The notes beneath the pieces were generated by a model. That model did no database searches, was not told the DNA's origin, and saw only the letters and a program-made list of their open reading frames with translations. A DNA stretch of 7,339 bases from Spirochaetia bacterium (GTDB taxonomy: Bacteria; Spirochaetota; Leptospirae; Leptospirales; Leptonemataceae), in the NCBI GenBank assembly GCA_016195395.1, contig JACPZR010000057.1:1-7339 (forward strand), written 5' to 3'. The translations under genes were made by a program, and so were the position numbers. Of this stretch, positions 1 to 6,166 are shown in pieces; position 1 is the stretch's first letter; each line of letters begins with the position of its first letter.

Positions 1-718
1 ACTTTCCGCGTTCCACTACGCGTTGAAACTGGGGAAGAAGATCGGGAAAGCGCGCCTCTAACAAAAAGAGGCCCGGCGCAAACAGAGACAATCCGTACAT
101 CGCAAACGGAAACCAGCTGCGGTGCAGAAAGATGGAAAATCCGACAGTCACAGTGAGGAGGGCCGCATACGCGAGGACCACGGCCGCGGCCACGGCGCTC
201 TTTTCTTTGCGGAGATTGTCGAGCGTCATGTACGGCCGCAATATCACCGCGCTTCTCACTAGATACACCATGTAGAGGGCCAGGCCCGCCCCGAATATCC
301 CCTGACCTTGCGGCGGCACGTTTCCTGTGGTCACAAAGGAGGCGGCGAGCGCCAGCTTTTGTTCCGCCGGCAGAAGAAAGACGGGAGTGAGAAACGCCGT
401 GGCCGCGGCGGCCGGGATGCATTCCAAGAGGAATCCGCGCATGCCGGCCTTTTCACCGACTAACGTCACCAGCCAACGGTAGGAAACCGGTCCCAAAAGA
501 AAGAACGCAGGGATATGGGAGTACAGAATGTGCGGCGCCCATTTGATCTCGCCGCTCAGGTTTGCATAGCCGTGCAGGAGAGACCACGAAACCATGAAGA
601 AGGCCGCTGCAAGATAGACCGACCCCGATGTCAGCGGCCGCTGTAAAAGCCGGGCCACAGCCATGAACAAGTGGAAGAGCGAAGAAAAGAGAATGAGGAG
701 CGTTACGTGATCGGCCAA
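1..718 (-). CDS. Seven-helix membrane protein, probable N-terminal half of a 7TM-AraC regulator (3' end cut by window)
   Basis: Reading the minus strand from a TTG at 718 gives 239 open codons that run off the window edge. There are seven hydrophobic segments, roughly at residues 5-25, 33-53, 62-86, 95-117, 138-160, 174-198 and 203-221. They are followed by a charged linker beginning EARFPDLLPQ. The LLHGY motif near residue 48, the loop and third helix ending in LLGPVSY, and the FPDLLPQ linker match what I remember of membrane-embedded AraC-family regulators common in Leptospira. In those proteins an HTH domain follows the helices; here that part lies outside the window, so the DNA-binding function is inferred. 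The TTG start is preferred because a GGAG lies 8 bases upstream (727-730) and because it preserves the whole first helix; an in-frame ATG at 664 would remove most of it. The start overlaps the end of the uracil-DNA glycosylase gene by 16 bases, implying coupling. Confidence 0.72.
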   Translation of the reverse strand, partial: MADHVTLLILFSSLFHLFMAVARLLQRPLTSGSVYLAAAFFMVSWSLLHGYANLSGEIKWAPHILYSHIPAFFLLGPVSYRWLVTLVGEKAGMRGFLLECIPAAAATAFLTPVFLLPAEQKLALAASFVTTGNVPPQGQGIFGAGLALYMVYLVRSAVILRPYMTLDNLRKEKSAVAAAVVLAYAALLTVTVGFSIFLHRSWFPFAMYGLSLFAPGLFLLEARFPDLLPQFQRVVERGK

Positions 719-1383
719 CCAACTTTCTCCATGACCTTCTTGATATCTTCCCAGACGTCGCGCTTGGCCGGGCTCTTGTCTCCGCCTTGGCGCAGCACGT
801 AACTGGGATGGTACGTGGGCATGACGGGGATGCCGTTGAAGCTGCCCCAGGTGCCGCGCAAACGCGTGATTCCTTCATTTGTTTTGAGGAGAAACTTGGT
901 GGACGGTCCGCCGAGCGCAATGATAGCCTTGGGCGCGATCAACTCGATCTGCCGCGTCAGGTACGGACTGCAGCAGGCCGTTTCTTCCAGGTCAGGCGGG
1001 CGGTCTTTTTGCATGGCCAGGTCCACGGTGGGCCGGCACTTGACAATGTTTGCGATGTACACATGTGACCGCGGCACTTTCATGCCGTTTTCAATGATGC
1101 GCGTCAGCAGTTCTCCCGCGCGCCCAACGAACGGCCGGCCCGTGGCGTCTTCCTGCCGGCCCGGTCCTTCTCCAATGAACATGACTTCCGCCCGTTCATT
1201 CCCCTCTCCAAATACGACCTTATTGCGCGTGCGCGACAACTTGCACTTCACGCACGACATGGCCTCCGTGCGCAGAAGCTCCATGTTTTGTCCGCGTTCC
1301 GCATCCCACTTGCGGCGTTCCGCTTCCTCTGTAGAGCGTCGGCTCTCCTCTTCCTTGAAACTGAACAGATCTGATTCAGGCAT
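703..1383 (-). CDS. Family 4 (Fe-S) uracil-DNA glycosylase
   Basis: This 226-residue protein should remove uracil from DNA in the cytoplasm, starting base-excision repair of deaminated cytosine. Family 4 hallmarks are visible: the first cysteine pair SCVKC (C44 and C47), the active-site loop GEGPGRQED (71-79), the GRPFVGRAG segment (82-90), KCRP with C116, a fourth cysteine at C137 or C138, and the YHPSYVLR motif (191-198) that closes the uracil pocket. The four cysteines are expected to bind a 4Fe-4S cluster. Two things differ from compact family members. There is a charged, probably helical N-terminal extension of about 40 residues before the first cysteine. The stretch between the third and fourth cysteines is also longer than in the Thermus-type enzyme. 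The ATG at 1383 has only a weak purine stretch upstream (AAGAA). The gene follows phoH2 by 53 bases and overlaps the next gene by 16. Confidence 0.93.
   Translation of the reverse strand: MPESDLFSFKEEESRRSTEEAERRKWDAERGQNMELLRTEAMSCVKCKLSRTRNKVVFGEGNERAEVMFIGEGPGRQEDATGRPFVGRAGELLTRIIENGMKVPRSHVYIANIVKCRPTVDLAMQKDRPPDLEETACCSPYLTRQIELIAPKAIIALGGPSTKFLLKTNEGITRLRGTWGSFNGIPVMPTYHPSYVLRQGGDKSPAKRDVWEDIKKVMEKVGWPIT
727..730 (-). promoter_or_regulatory. Ribosome binding site deciding the TTG start of the 7TM protein
   Basis: On the minus strand GGAG lies 8 bases before the TTG at 718. It sits inside the last codons of the uracil-DNA glycosylase gene. It supports a TTG start over the internal ATG at 664. 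Confidence 0.45.
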
Positions 1384-1436
1384 ACCGTTTCTTGTTGATT
1401 GTTGTCAGGCTGCTGTTTGCCGGCGATTTTCGGGAC

Positions 1437-2774
1437 TCATTCCATCAGGCGTGAAGCAAGCTCCGCCAGACCGGACCGTTCGCCCTTCATCAACGTTATG
1501 TGTGAAGCGATTTTCTGTCCGCGGAAGCGCTCCGCTGTGAACGCCAGTCCGTTGGAATAGCGGTTCAGGTACGGATGGTCGATCTGGTAGAGGTCGCCGG
1601 TGAATACCATCTTGGATCCTTCTCCCGCACGCGTGATGATTGTTTTTGCCTCATGCGGCGTAAGGTTTTGGGCTTCGTCAATGACAATGAACTGGCGTGG
1701 TATGGAGCGGCCGCGGATGTACGTCAGCGGTTCCACGGAGAGCATGCCGGCCTGCTTCAGGTAGTCGATCCCCATGTTTTTGTCCTGCTGGCTGCCGCCG
1801 TCCCCTAAAATAAACTCCAGGTTGTCGTAGACCGGCTGCATCCACGGCTGGATCTTCTCAGACAATTCACCGGGAAGAAAGCCGATGTCACGGCCCATGG
1901 GCATGATAGGTCGGGCCACAAGAATGCGTCTGTAGATGGGATTGTCCGTTACCTGGTGGAGTCCGCACGCAATGGCGAGGAGCGTCTTTCCCGTGCCGGC
2001 TTTTCCCGACAAAGTAACCAGCTGCACCTCGGGATCCAGAAGCGCTTCAAATGCATAACGTTGTTCCCGGTTGCGCGGAACAATGTCGAACACCTTCTCT
2101 TCCTGGTATCTGAGCGGGAGGGCGGTTTTGCCCTCACTGTCCGGGCGGGCCAGGGCGCTTTTTGTCTCGCCGCGCAGAAATAGAAATTCATTGATGGTAT
2201 GCTCTTCACCGGGAGGCAGACCCCCGTCCAACGTGAGCGACTTGTTCGAGTAGAACGCGTTCACGGCGCCGTCGCCCGCGTCCACCTCGCGGAATCCCGG
2301 GCGCGAAGGCTCTTCCTCGAATTCCGGGTACTGCATGTAGTCCTGACATTCCAACCCGAGGACGTCCGCTTTGATCCTCAGGTCTGCGTCCCGGCTGATG
2401 ATCCGGACCGGCGTGTCCCCGTCCTCGCGGAGCTGGAGCGCGCACTGTAGTATCTGGTTGTCTTTGACGTTAGAGTCGAGCCCGGTGGGAAGCCGGCCCT
2501 GCGATTCTTTCAGCAGTATGATTCTGACAAGCCCGCCGGTTTCCAATGCGACACCGGTGACAAGCGACCCTTTGGCCCTGAGCTGGTCCAGCCGCCGGAT
2601 GGTTTCGCGCGCTGCTTTGCCGATGGAGCCGGGTTCTCTCTTGAAACCGTCCAGTTCCTCGATCACAACGAGCGGAATGATCAGCGTGCTTTTCCCGAAC
2701 TTGTAGAGGGCCGTTGGGTCCAGAAGAAAGACGTTGGTATCGATGAGGACAAAGCCTTCATCTTGTTGGGGCAT
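1437..2774 (-). CDS. phoH2: PhoH family ATPase with N-terminal PIN nuclease domain (PhoH2/YlaK type)
   Basis: This 445-residue protein is complete and typical of PIN-PhoH fusions. The PIN domain (about residues 8-135) shows the expected acidic residues: D12 in IDTN, E40 in VIEELD, D105 in KDNQIL, and D129/D131 in SRDADL. The PhoH ATPase domain (about 235-445) has a Walker A GKAGTGKT (257-264) and a Walker B with FIVIDEAQN (362-370), followed by TGDLYQID (392-399). Characterised PhoH2 proteins act on RNA, combining unwinding with PIN-domain cleavage; that activity is inferred here from architecture. The linker between domains (about 145-230) is rich in charged residues and shows no motif I recognise. 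The ATG at 2774 is 2 bases after the stop of the preceding membrane gene and has no clear ribosome binding site, so translation probably depends on coupling. The uracil-DNA glycosylase gene follows at 53 bases. Confidence 0.95.
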   Translation of the reverse strand: MPQQDEGFVLIDTNVFLLDPTALYKFGKSTLIIPLVVIEELDGFKREPGSIGKAARETIRRLDQLRAKGSLVTGVALETGGLVRIILLKESQGRLPTGLDSNVKDNQILQCALQLREDGDTPVRIISRDADLRIKADVLGLECQDYMQYPEFEEEPSRPGFREVDAGDGAVNAFYSNKSLTLDGGLPPGEEHTINEFLFLRGETKSALARPDSEGKTALPLRYQEEKVFDIVPRNREQRYAFEALLDPEVQLVTLSGKAGTGKTLLAIACGLHQVTDNPIYRRILVARPIMPMGRDIGFLPGELSEKIQPWMQPVYDNLEFILGDGGSQQDKNMGIDYLKQAGMLSVEPLTYIRGRSIPRQFIVIDEAQNLTPHEAKTIITRAGEGSKMVFTGDLYQIDHPYLNRYSNGLAFTAERFRGQKIASHITLMKGERSGLAELASRLME

Positions 2775-2776
2775 GG

Positions 2777-3346
2777 TTACGAATTCGCGGTGCCCAGCTT
2801 TTCGTCAAACACTCTTGCCTGTTGCACCTTTGATTCGTTAGGCGCCGGTTTACGGCTCCCGATCGCAATGGAAGCCAGCCATAGAACGGACAAGATGCCG
2901 GAGACCTCAAAACCCACAAACACGACCGACCGGGCCACCGCCGTCCACGGCGCAAGCGGCCCAAATCGCACAAAGAAGCCGGCAAACAAATCGAGGAATG
3001 CAAAGGCGTAGAACGCCAGCGCGAGCTTGTCTGCGCGATGGAGGGCCGGAGTGCGCGCCGTCAGTGAACGCAGAAGATGCGTGATCAGAAAACAGATCAG
3101 TGCGTAGGCCATGCTGTGTCCCACTGCGGCTTTGGCCATTCCCGCGAAGGTCCGGGCCTGCATAAAATGATCGTCCTGCTCCGGGTACAGGCGACGCGCC
3201 GCTTCTGAACCCTTGTAGTACTCAATCGTCTGCCCTGGATGAAACCCGATCTTGGCGGTGTACAGCACGGCTCCGGTTGCAAACTGAAGCAACGCAAACA
3301 ACGAGAAGACAAGAATTACGGGTCGGAAGTAAGCGTGATCAGTCAC
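2777..3346 (-). CDS. Four-helix membrane protein with His-X12-His helix, partner of the FMN-binding protein (unknown family)
   Basis: I do not recognise a named family. The 189-residue protein has hydrophobic segments at about 9-30, 74-95, 107-127 and 138-162. A long, presumably extracytoplasmic loop (about 33-72) contains GFHPGQTIEYYKGSE. The second helix holds VGHSMAYALICFLITHLL, with H77 and H90 thirteen residues apart. That spacing would place them near opposite membrane faces, as in some b-type cytochromes, so haem or quinone interaction is possible but unproven. The start is the GTG at 3346, not the upstream ATG at 3403, because AGAAGGAGG (3352-3360) lies 5 bases before the GTG and the protein then begins right at the first helix. 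It overlaps the preceding gene by 8 bases and ends 2 bases before phoH2. It resembles the upstream neighbour in the GFxP loop, in the helix after it, and in VSGIL versus ISGLL in the last helix, so the two look like paralogues. Confidence 0.82.
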   Translation of the reverse strand: MTDHAYFRPVILVFSLFALLQFATGAVLYTAKIGFHPGQTIEYYKGSEAARRLYPEQDDHFMQARTFAGMAKAAVGHSMAYALICFLITHLLRSLTARTPALHRADKLALAFYAFAFLDLFAGFFVRFGPLAPWTAVARSVVFVGFEVSGILSVLWLASIAIGSRKPAPNESKVQQARVFDEKLGTANS

Positions 3347-3799
3347 GTGAACCTCCTTCTGCCGCCTCCAGATCATGCGCCCTTTTTCCGTACAAGTCCA
3401 CAAGGATAATGATCATCACTGCAAAGAGTGACAGATGCAGGAGAAGCCCGGAAATTGTCACAAGCGGCGCGGTGATCGGCGCAAAAATAACCAGAGGGCG
3501 CGTCAGAACGTAAGCGAGGGCTGATATGGAGACGAGCATGATCCATGTCCGTTTGGCCCCTTGACGAAGCTTGGCCTGAAACAGAAGAGAACCCAGAAAC
3601 AGGATCGTCATGCTGAACAAAACCAGATCGATGTGGATGTCTTCCAGCAGCAGAAGCACCGACTTTCCGGGGGATGTGCTTCCATCTCCGTGCAGGCTCC
3701 GTACAACGTCATCCGGGAAGAATCCCGTGGACGTTACTTCTCTGACCCCGTGCGCAACCCTTTGTCGCTTCTGACGGAACCTGTGAGCAGAAATTTCAT
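3339..3799 (-). CDS. Polytopic membrane protein, paralogue of the next gene; 5' end frameshifted and first helix missing (possible pseudogene)
   Basis: The natural start appears to be the ATG at 3799. It overlaps the FMN-binding gene's stop as ATGA and has GGGAG 7 bases upstream. That frame encodes MKFLLTGSVRSDKGLRTG and then closes at a TAA at 3734-3736. The rest of the gene is open in a neighbouring frame from there to the TGA at 3339. It carries TGFFPDDVVRSL, then hydrophobic segments beginning SVLLLLEDIH, RTWIMLVSIS and APLVTISGLL. One extra base in the C4 run at 3746-3749 would join the frames into a protein of about 153 residues. The intact paralogue downstream has a hydrophobic first helix before its GFHP loop, but no equivalent is encoded here in any frame. 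The second-helix histidine pair of the paralogue is also absent. The open frame continues up to an ATG at 3884 inside the FMN gene, but the encoded stretch is charged and has no ribosome binding site. Restart at an internal GTG or ATG is possible. Confidence 0.6.
3352..3360 (-). promoter_or_regulatory. Strong Shine-Dalgarno fixing the GTG start of the four-helix protein
   Basis: AGAAGGAGG reads on the minus strand and ends 5 bases before the GTG at 3346. It is the best ribosome binding site in the window and lies within the last codons of the upstream gene. It argues that this gene is well translated in its own right. Confidence 0.7.
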
Positions 3800-4458
3800 G
3801 ATTGCACTCCCGATGCGCTGCTCCGGGCAATTCCCCCGTGCGCGCGAAGAAGCTTTTCGAGCGCCAGCACGCGTCGCACCGCACGGCTGACCGCCGTGGT
3901 GGTCAGTGTGGATCCCGTGATTGCCGGAATCTCAGAGCCTGGACGGAGAGTGTCTCCATGTTTGCGTCCCAGCATCAACTTAAGCCAGCGTTCGGGCGGG
4001 GCATACTCGTCCGGCTCAAAGAAGGAAATGACCTCTACGTGCTGCACGAACCCCTGCGGGTCTACGACAATGAAAAGGGTTTCTTCCTTGGTCCGGACAC
4101 GATGAGTGTCAAAAATTCCCACCCCTTCTAATCGACCCTCTCTGCGCGCGCGGTAGAAGGTGTGAAAGCGGCCCTCCACAGCGAACCCCAGTTCCTTTTC
4201 CAGGGCGGTCCGCTCCGCGGCCGTCAGATACAAGGGAATTCGGTCCACGACCGCGCCCGGAAACACCTGCGCGAGGGCCTTTTCTGGTGTCCGCTGGGCC
4301 TGCGCCAACAGGCAGTCGGTGACGGGGCCGCATCCGCTCTGAAACAACAGGTGGGAAGGCAAAAAGGCGCCTGAAACCAATAGGAACGCCCCTCCTAGGA
4401 AGCCCAAGCCTGGCAGGGTCAAACCTCGCAAGATCAGCATTTTGATACTAAATCTCAT
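3796..4458 (-). CDS. Membrane-anchored FMN-binding (FMN_bind) domain protein, likely covalently flavinylated
   Basis: The 220-residue protein has one hydrophobic N-terminal segment (about residues 8-37), consistent with a membrane anchor or uncleaved signal, then a soluble domain predicted to face outside the cytoplasm. Near the C-terminus is PAITGSTLTTTAV (about 178-190). This fits the FMN_bind pattern in which ApbE attaches FMN through a phosphoester to the threonine of a TGAT-like motif; the likely acceptor here is T184. The domain shares this feature with NqrC, RnfG and stand-alone extracytoplasmic flavoproteins, but this is none of the first two by context, since no other Nqr or Rnf subunits are nearby. 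Two cysteines (SGCGPVTDC) lie just after the anchor. The ATG at 4458 is chosen; a TTG two codons earlier (4464) is an alternative, and a GGAATGG lies upstream of both. It starts a coupled cluster with two membrane proteins, suggesting electron transfer across or at the membrane. Redox partners are unknown. Confidence 0.85.
   Translation of the reverse strand: MRFSIKMLILRGLTLPGLGFLGGAFLLVSGAFLPSHLLFQSGCGPVTDCLLAQAQRTPEKALAQVFPGAVVDRIPLYLTAAERTALEKELGFAVEGRFHTFYRARREGRLEGVGIFDTHRVRTKEETLFIVVDPQGFVQHVEVISFFEPDEYAPPERWLKLMLGRKHGDTLRPGSEIPAITGSTLTTTAVSRAVRRVLALEKLLRAHGGIARSSASGVQS
3807..3811 (-). promoter_or_regulatory. Shine-Dalgarno for the ATGA-coupled start at 3799
   Basis: GGGAG on the minus strand sits 7 bases before the ATG at 3799 and inside the last codons of the FMN-binding gene. 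It marks that ATG as the intended start of the first membrane paralogue, even though the frame closes after 21 codons. Confidence 0.55.
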
Positions 4459-4589
4459 TCTCAATTGCCATTCCGGCCAGGGGTCATTCTGCTGTAAACT
4501 GTGAAATGGGGGGTCTGTTTCTGCGCTTTGTCAGCTGTGTGGTGCACTTTGTCGGCCCGCGACGGGCCCAACCGCGACGATGGTTCCGG
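4459..4589 (-). other. Gap between the regulator and the FMN/membrane cluster
   Basis: This 131-base stretch is the largest non-coding interval in the window and the most natural place for a promoter of the FMN-binding cluster. I see no convincing sigma-70 pair. TTTACA with a 17-base spacer leads only to CGGAAT, a poor -10. It contains one GC hairpin (listed separately). No small ORF with a good start was found. Confidence 0.5.
4554..4568 (-). terminator. Short GC hairpin after the regulator gene, possible weak terminator
   Basis: GGCCCG and CGGGCC form a perfect six-base stem around a three-base loop, starting about 20 bases past the regulator's stop codon. No run of T follows on the minus strand, so it is not a classical intrinsic terminator. 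It may pause transcription or assist another mechanism, or be chance in GC-rich DNA. Confidence 0.3.
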
Positions 4590-5801
4590 CTAGGGTTCAG
4601 CACCCGCGGCCGCTTCGGTATCCTGAATGCCCAGTTCTTTCAGCTGGTAAATAAGTCGGCCTCTCTTGATGCCGAGAATCGCCGCCGCGCGCGACTTGTT
4701 TCCGTTGGCACGCCGGAGCGCTTTGAGGATCAATTCCTTTGCGTAGGCCTGTGTGAGTTCTTCAAAGGTTCCTGTGATTGCGTCGTCTGCGGATGCGCCG
4801 GTGAACCTTGTTCCGTCCGCTCCCGACTTGGATTCCTGCACCAAGACAGGGAGGTCCCTGAGGGTCAGAGTCATGGACCCCGCACCCGCGAGCGCCCGCG
4901 TGAGGACGTTCTCGAGTTCAACGATATTGCCGGGCCATCGATAGCGCACTAAGGCTTCCATTGCTTCTTCGTCAATTTCGCGCACCGGACTTCCCATCTC
5001 TGTTGCATAACGTTCAAGAAAGTGAGAAATGATTCCGGGGATGTCTTCTCTCCGGTGGCGGAGCGGGTGCATGTCGATCGTGGCGCCGCTGATCATTTGA
5101 AGCAGTCCCGGATCAACGCCGCCGACAGCCGCCAAATCCCCGGGCAGCGCCGCGGCGCCAAAGATGAACTGGAACGGCATGTGTCCTGTCTGCTGGAGCA
5201 TGCGCAGGAGCTCCGCTTGCACGGGAACGGGTATCGCCGCCACATCGTCAAAGAAGACCACTCCCTTGACGTGGTCCGCAGGCGCAAGCGCCGGGGAATG
5301 TTCCCATCCTCCGGAAGGAACGGAAGCGCACTTGATCAACTCAAACGGCTCTGCCTTGTGGGGGCCCAGCGCGTGAATCAATCGGGCTACCAGTTCCTTG
5401 CCTGTTCCCACTTCCCCGGTGATCAGGAGCGGTTCGCCGGCGTTCGCAGCCCGGTCAATCGCCCCGCGAATATCCTTCATGATGGGGCTCGAATGTACCA
5501 TGTGCAGCGTGTCAGATATCTGTCGTTGCGCGAGACCGTGTGTGGAGAAGAAGCGCGTTATTTTTTCAGATCTGTTCCGCGTTTCCCGCACTTCATCGGA
5601 GTTAAGGCGGGCAGTCAAGGAAGTCGTGAAGACAAAAAAGAGAGAGGTCAAAAATGAGAGCTCTGTTTCGCGAAACGGGCGGTTCCCTTCTTTTCCCCAC
5701 AGTACGGCGCACCCGAGTGTGCCAGCCCCGTGGCGGATCGGCACAAACAATTCCCAGCCCTCGCGCCCCATTTCCCTGAGCATCAACTGAAAACGGCGCA
5801 A
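4590..5801 (-). CDS. NtrC-like regulator, main part: half GAF domain, degenerate AAA+ domain, Fis-type HTH
   Basis: Positions are numbered from the TTG at 5801 (403 residues). Residues 1-67 look like the second half of a GAF domain (ELFVPIRHGAG, then GCAVLWGKEGNRPF). The AAA+ domain spans about 103-310, with Walker A GEVGTGKE (129-136) and a Walker B-like GVVFFDDV (180-187) in which the usual DE is DD. Only about 20 residues separate CASVP from Walker B, so the loop that carries GAFTGA in sigma-54 activators is missing. The arginine-finger stretch is also absent before MHPLRHRREDIP, and the sensor II arginine of PGNVREL is valine (PGNIVELEN). A Fis-type helix-turn-helix lies at about 349-391 (GNKSRAAAILGIKRGRLIYQLKELGI region). 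It probably binds DNA without activating sigma-54. An ATG at 5783 overlaps the previous stop as TGATG and is an alternative start, but no ribosome binding site supports either. It most likely continues the 5783-6166 frame as one protein. Confidence 0.8.
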   Translation of the reverse strand: MRRFQLMLREMGREGWELFVPIRHGAGTLGCAVLWGKEGNRPFRETELSFLTSLFFVFTTSLTARLNSDEVRETRNRSEKITRFFSTHGLAQRQISDTLHMVHSSPIMKDIRGAIDRAANAGEPLLITGEVGTGKELVARLIHALGPHKAEPFELIKCASVPSGGWEHSPALAPADHVKGVVFFDDVAAIPVPVQAELLRMLQQTGHMPFQFIFGAAALPGDLAAVGGVDPGLLQMISGATIDMHPLRHRREDIPGIISHFLERYATEMGSPVREIDEEAMEALVRYRWPGNIVELENVLTRALAGAGSMTLTLRDLPVLVQESKSGADGTRFTGASADDAITGTFEELTQAYAKELILKALRRANGNKSRAAAILGIKRGRLIYQLKELGIQDTEAAAGAEP

Positions 5802-6166
5802 GGTCCGACGGCATCCGGCGCCTGCGTGCGGTTCATCAATGGGATGACGGCGGGCGCCCGCCGGATGAGGCTCTGCGCCGTGGGTGTGACATTACCCGCC
5901 TGGCGGAAGACCACATGGTTGAAACGGTCGAGGAGAATAATAAACGCATGCTGGGAGCCGCTCGCATGGCGGATAACGTTGACAAAATCTTCCGCAATCG
6001 ATTCCAACGGTCTGCCGGGATCATCGATCCGGAGTTTCCGCACAAGCGCCGACGGGTCTAGTTGGTGTCTTTGCCGCAGAAGTCTCTGAAGCAGGAGTGC
6101 TGCGGTTACAGACAAAGGAACGACAAGCGCGGCCGTCAGCGCCGCGGTCGTCATGTCAAGGGTCAT
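5783..6166 (-). CDS. N-terminal part of the same regulator: membrane helix plus first half of GAF domain
   Basis: This frame encodes 127 residues. A hydrophobic helix at about 7-28 is followed by the arginine-rich QRLLRQRH, which would place the rest in the cytoplasm. From about residue 52 the sequence looks like the start of a GAF sensor domain (ESIAEDFVNVIRH, then HAFIILLDRFNHVVFRQAG). It stops in mid-domain at a TGA (5783-5785), while the next frame carries the remaining GAF strands, overlapping by 19 bases from its TTG. One extra base in the A4 run at 5790-5793 (T4 in gene direction) would fuse the two into a single membrane-anchored GAF/AAA+/Fis protein of about 520 residues. The ATG at 6166 overlaps the mpl stop as ATGA, without a clear ribosome binding site. 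Alternatives are a real frameshift mutation or a genuine split gene coupled through TGATG. What the GAF domain senses cannot be read from the sequence. Confidence 0.7.
   Translation of the reverse strand: MTLDMTTAALTAALVVPLSVTAALLLQRLLRQRHQLDPSALVRKLRIDDPGRPLESIAEDFVNVIRHASGSQHAFIILLDRFNHVVFRQAGNVTPTAQSLIRRAPAVIPLMNRTQAPDAVGPCAVFS

Noticed and set aside
453..920. Open frame of 155 codons on the minus strand spanning the udg end and the 7TM gene.
   Set aside because: It is a shadow frame with arginine/serine/cysteine-rich composition, overlapping two well-supported genes in other frames.
1405..1440. Eleven-codon ORF whose ATG overlaps the phoH2 stop as ATGA.
   Set aside because: No ribosome binding site and no recognisable leader features; too short to support.
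815..1540. Long plus-strand open frame (241 codons) opposite udg.
   Set aside because: It lies antisense to the clear family 4 UDG; composition is Arg/Ser/Pro-rich with no recognisable domain. Long antisense frames are usual in GC-rich coding DNA.
3335..3350. Overlapping palindromes GTGATCAGTCAC and TCACGTGA at the GTG start of the four-helix protein.
   Set aside because: They lie mostly in coding sequence, are short, and no second copy was seen elsewhere; likely chance, though an operator or start-site hairpin cannot be excluded.
4467..4520. Possible promoter TTTACA-17-CGGAAT before the FMN-binding gene.
   Set aside because: The -10 element matches the consensus at only half its positions, and the spacing to the start codon is tight.
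4556..4580. Direct repeat of GTCGCGG (minus strand) after the regulator gene.
   Set aside because: Two seven-base copies in GC-rich DNA; no third copy or regular spacing to suggest an iteron or operator array.
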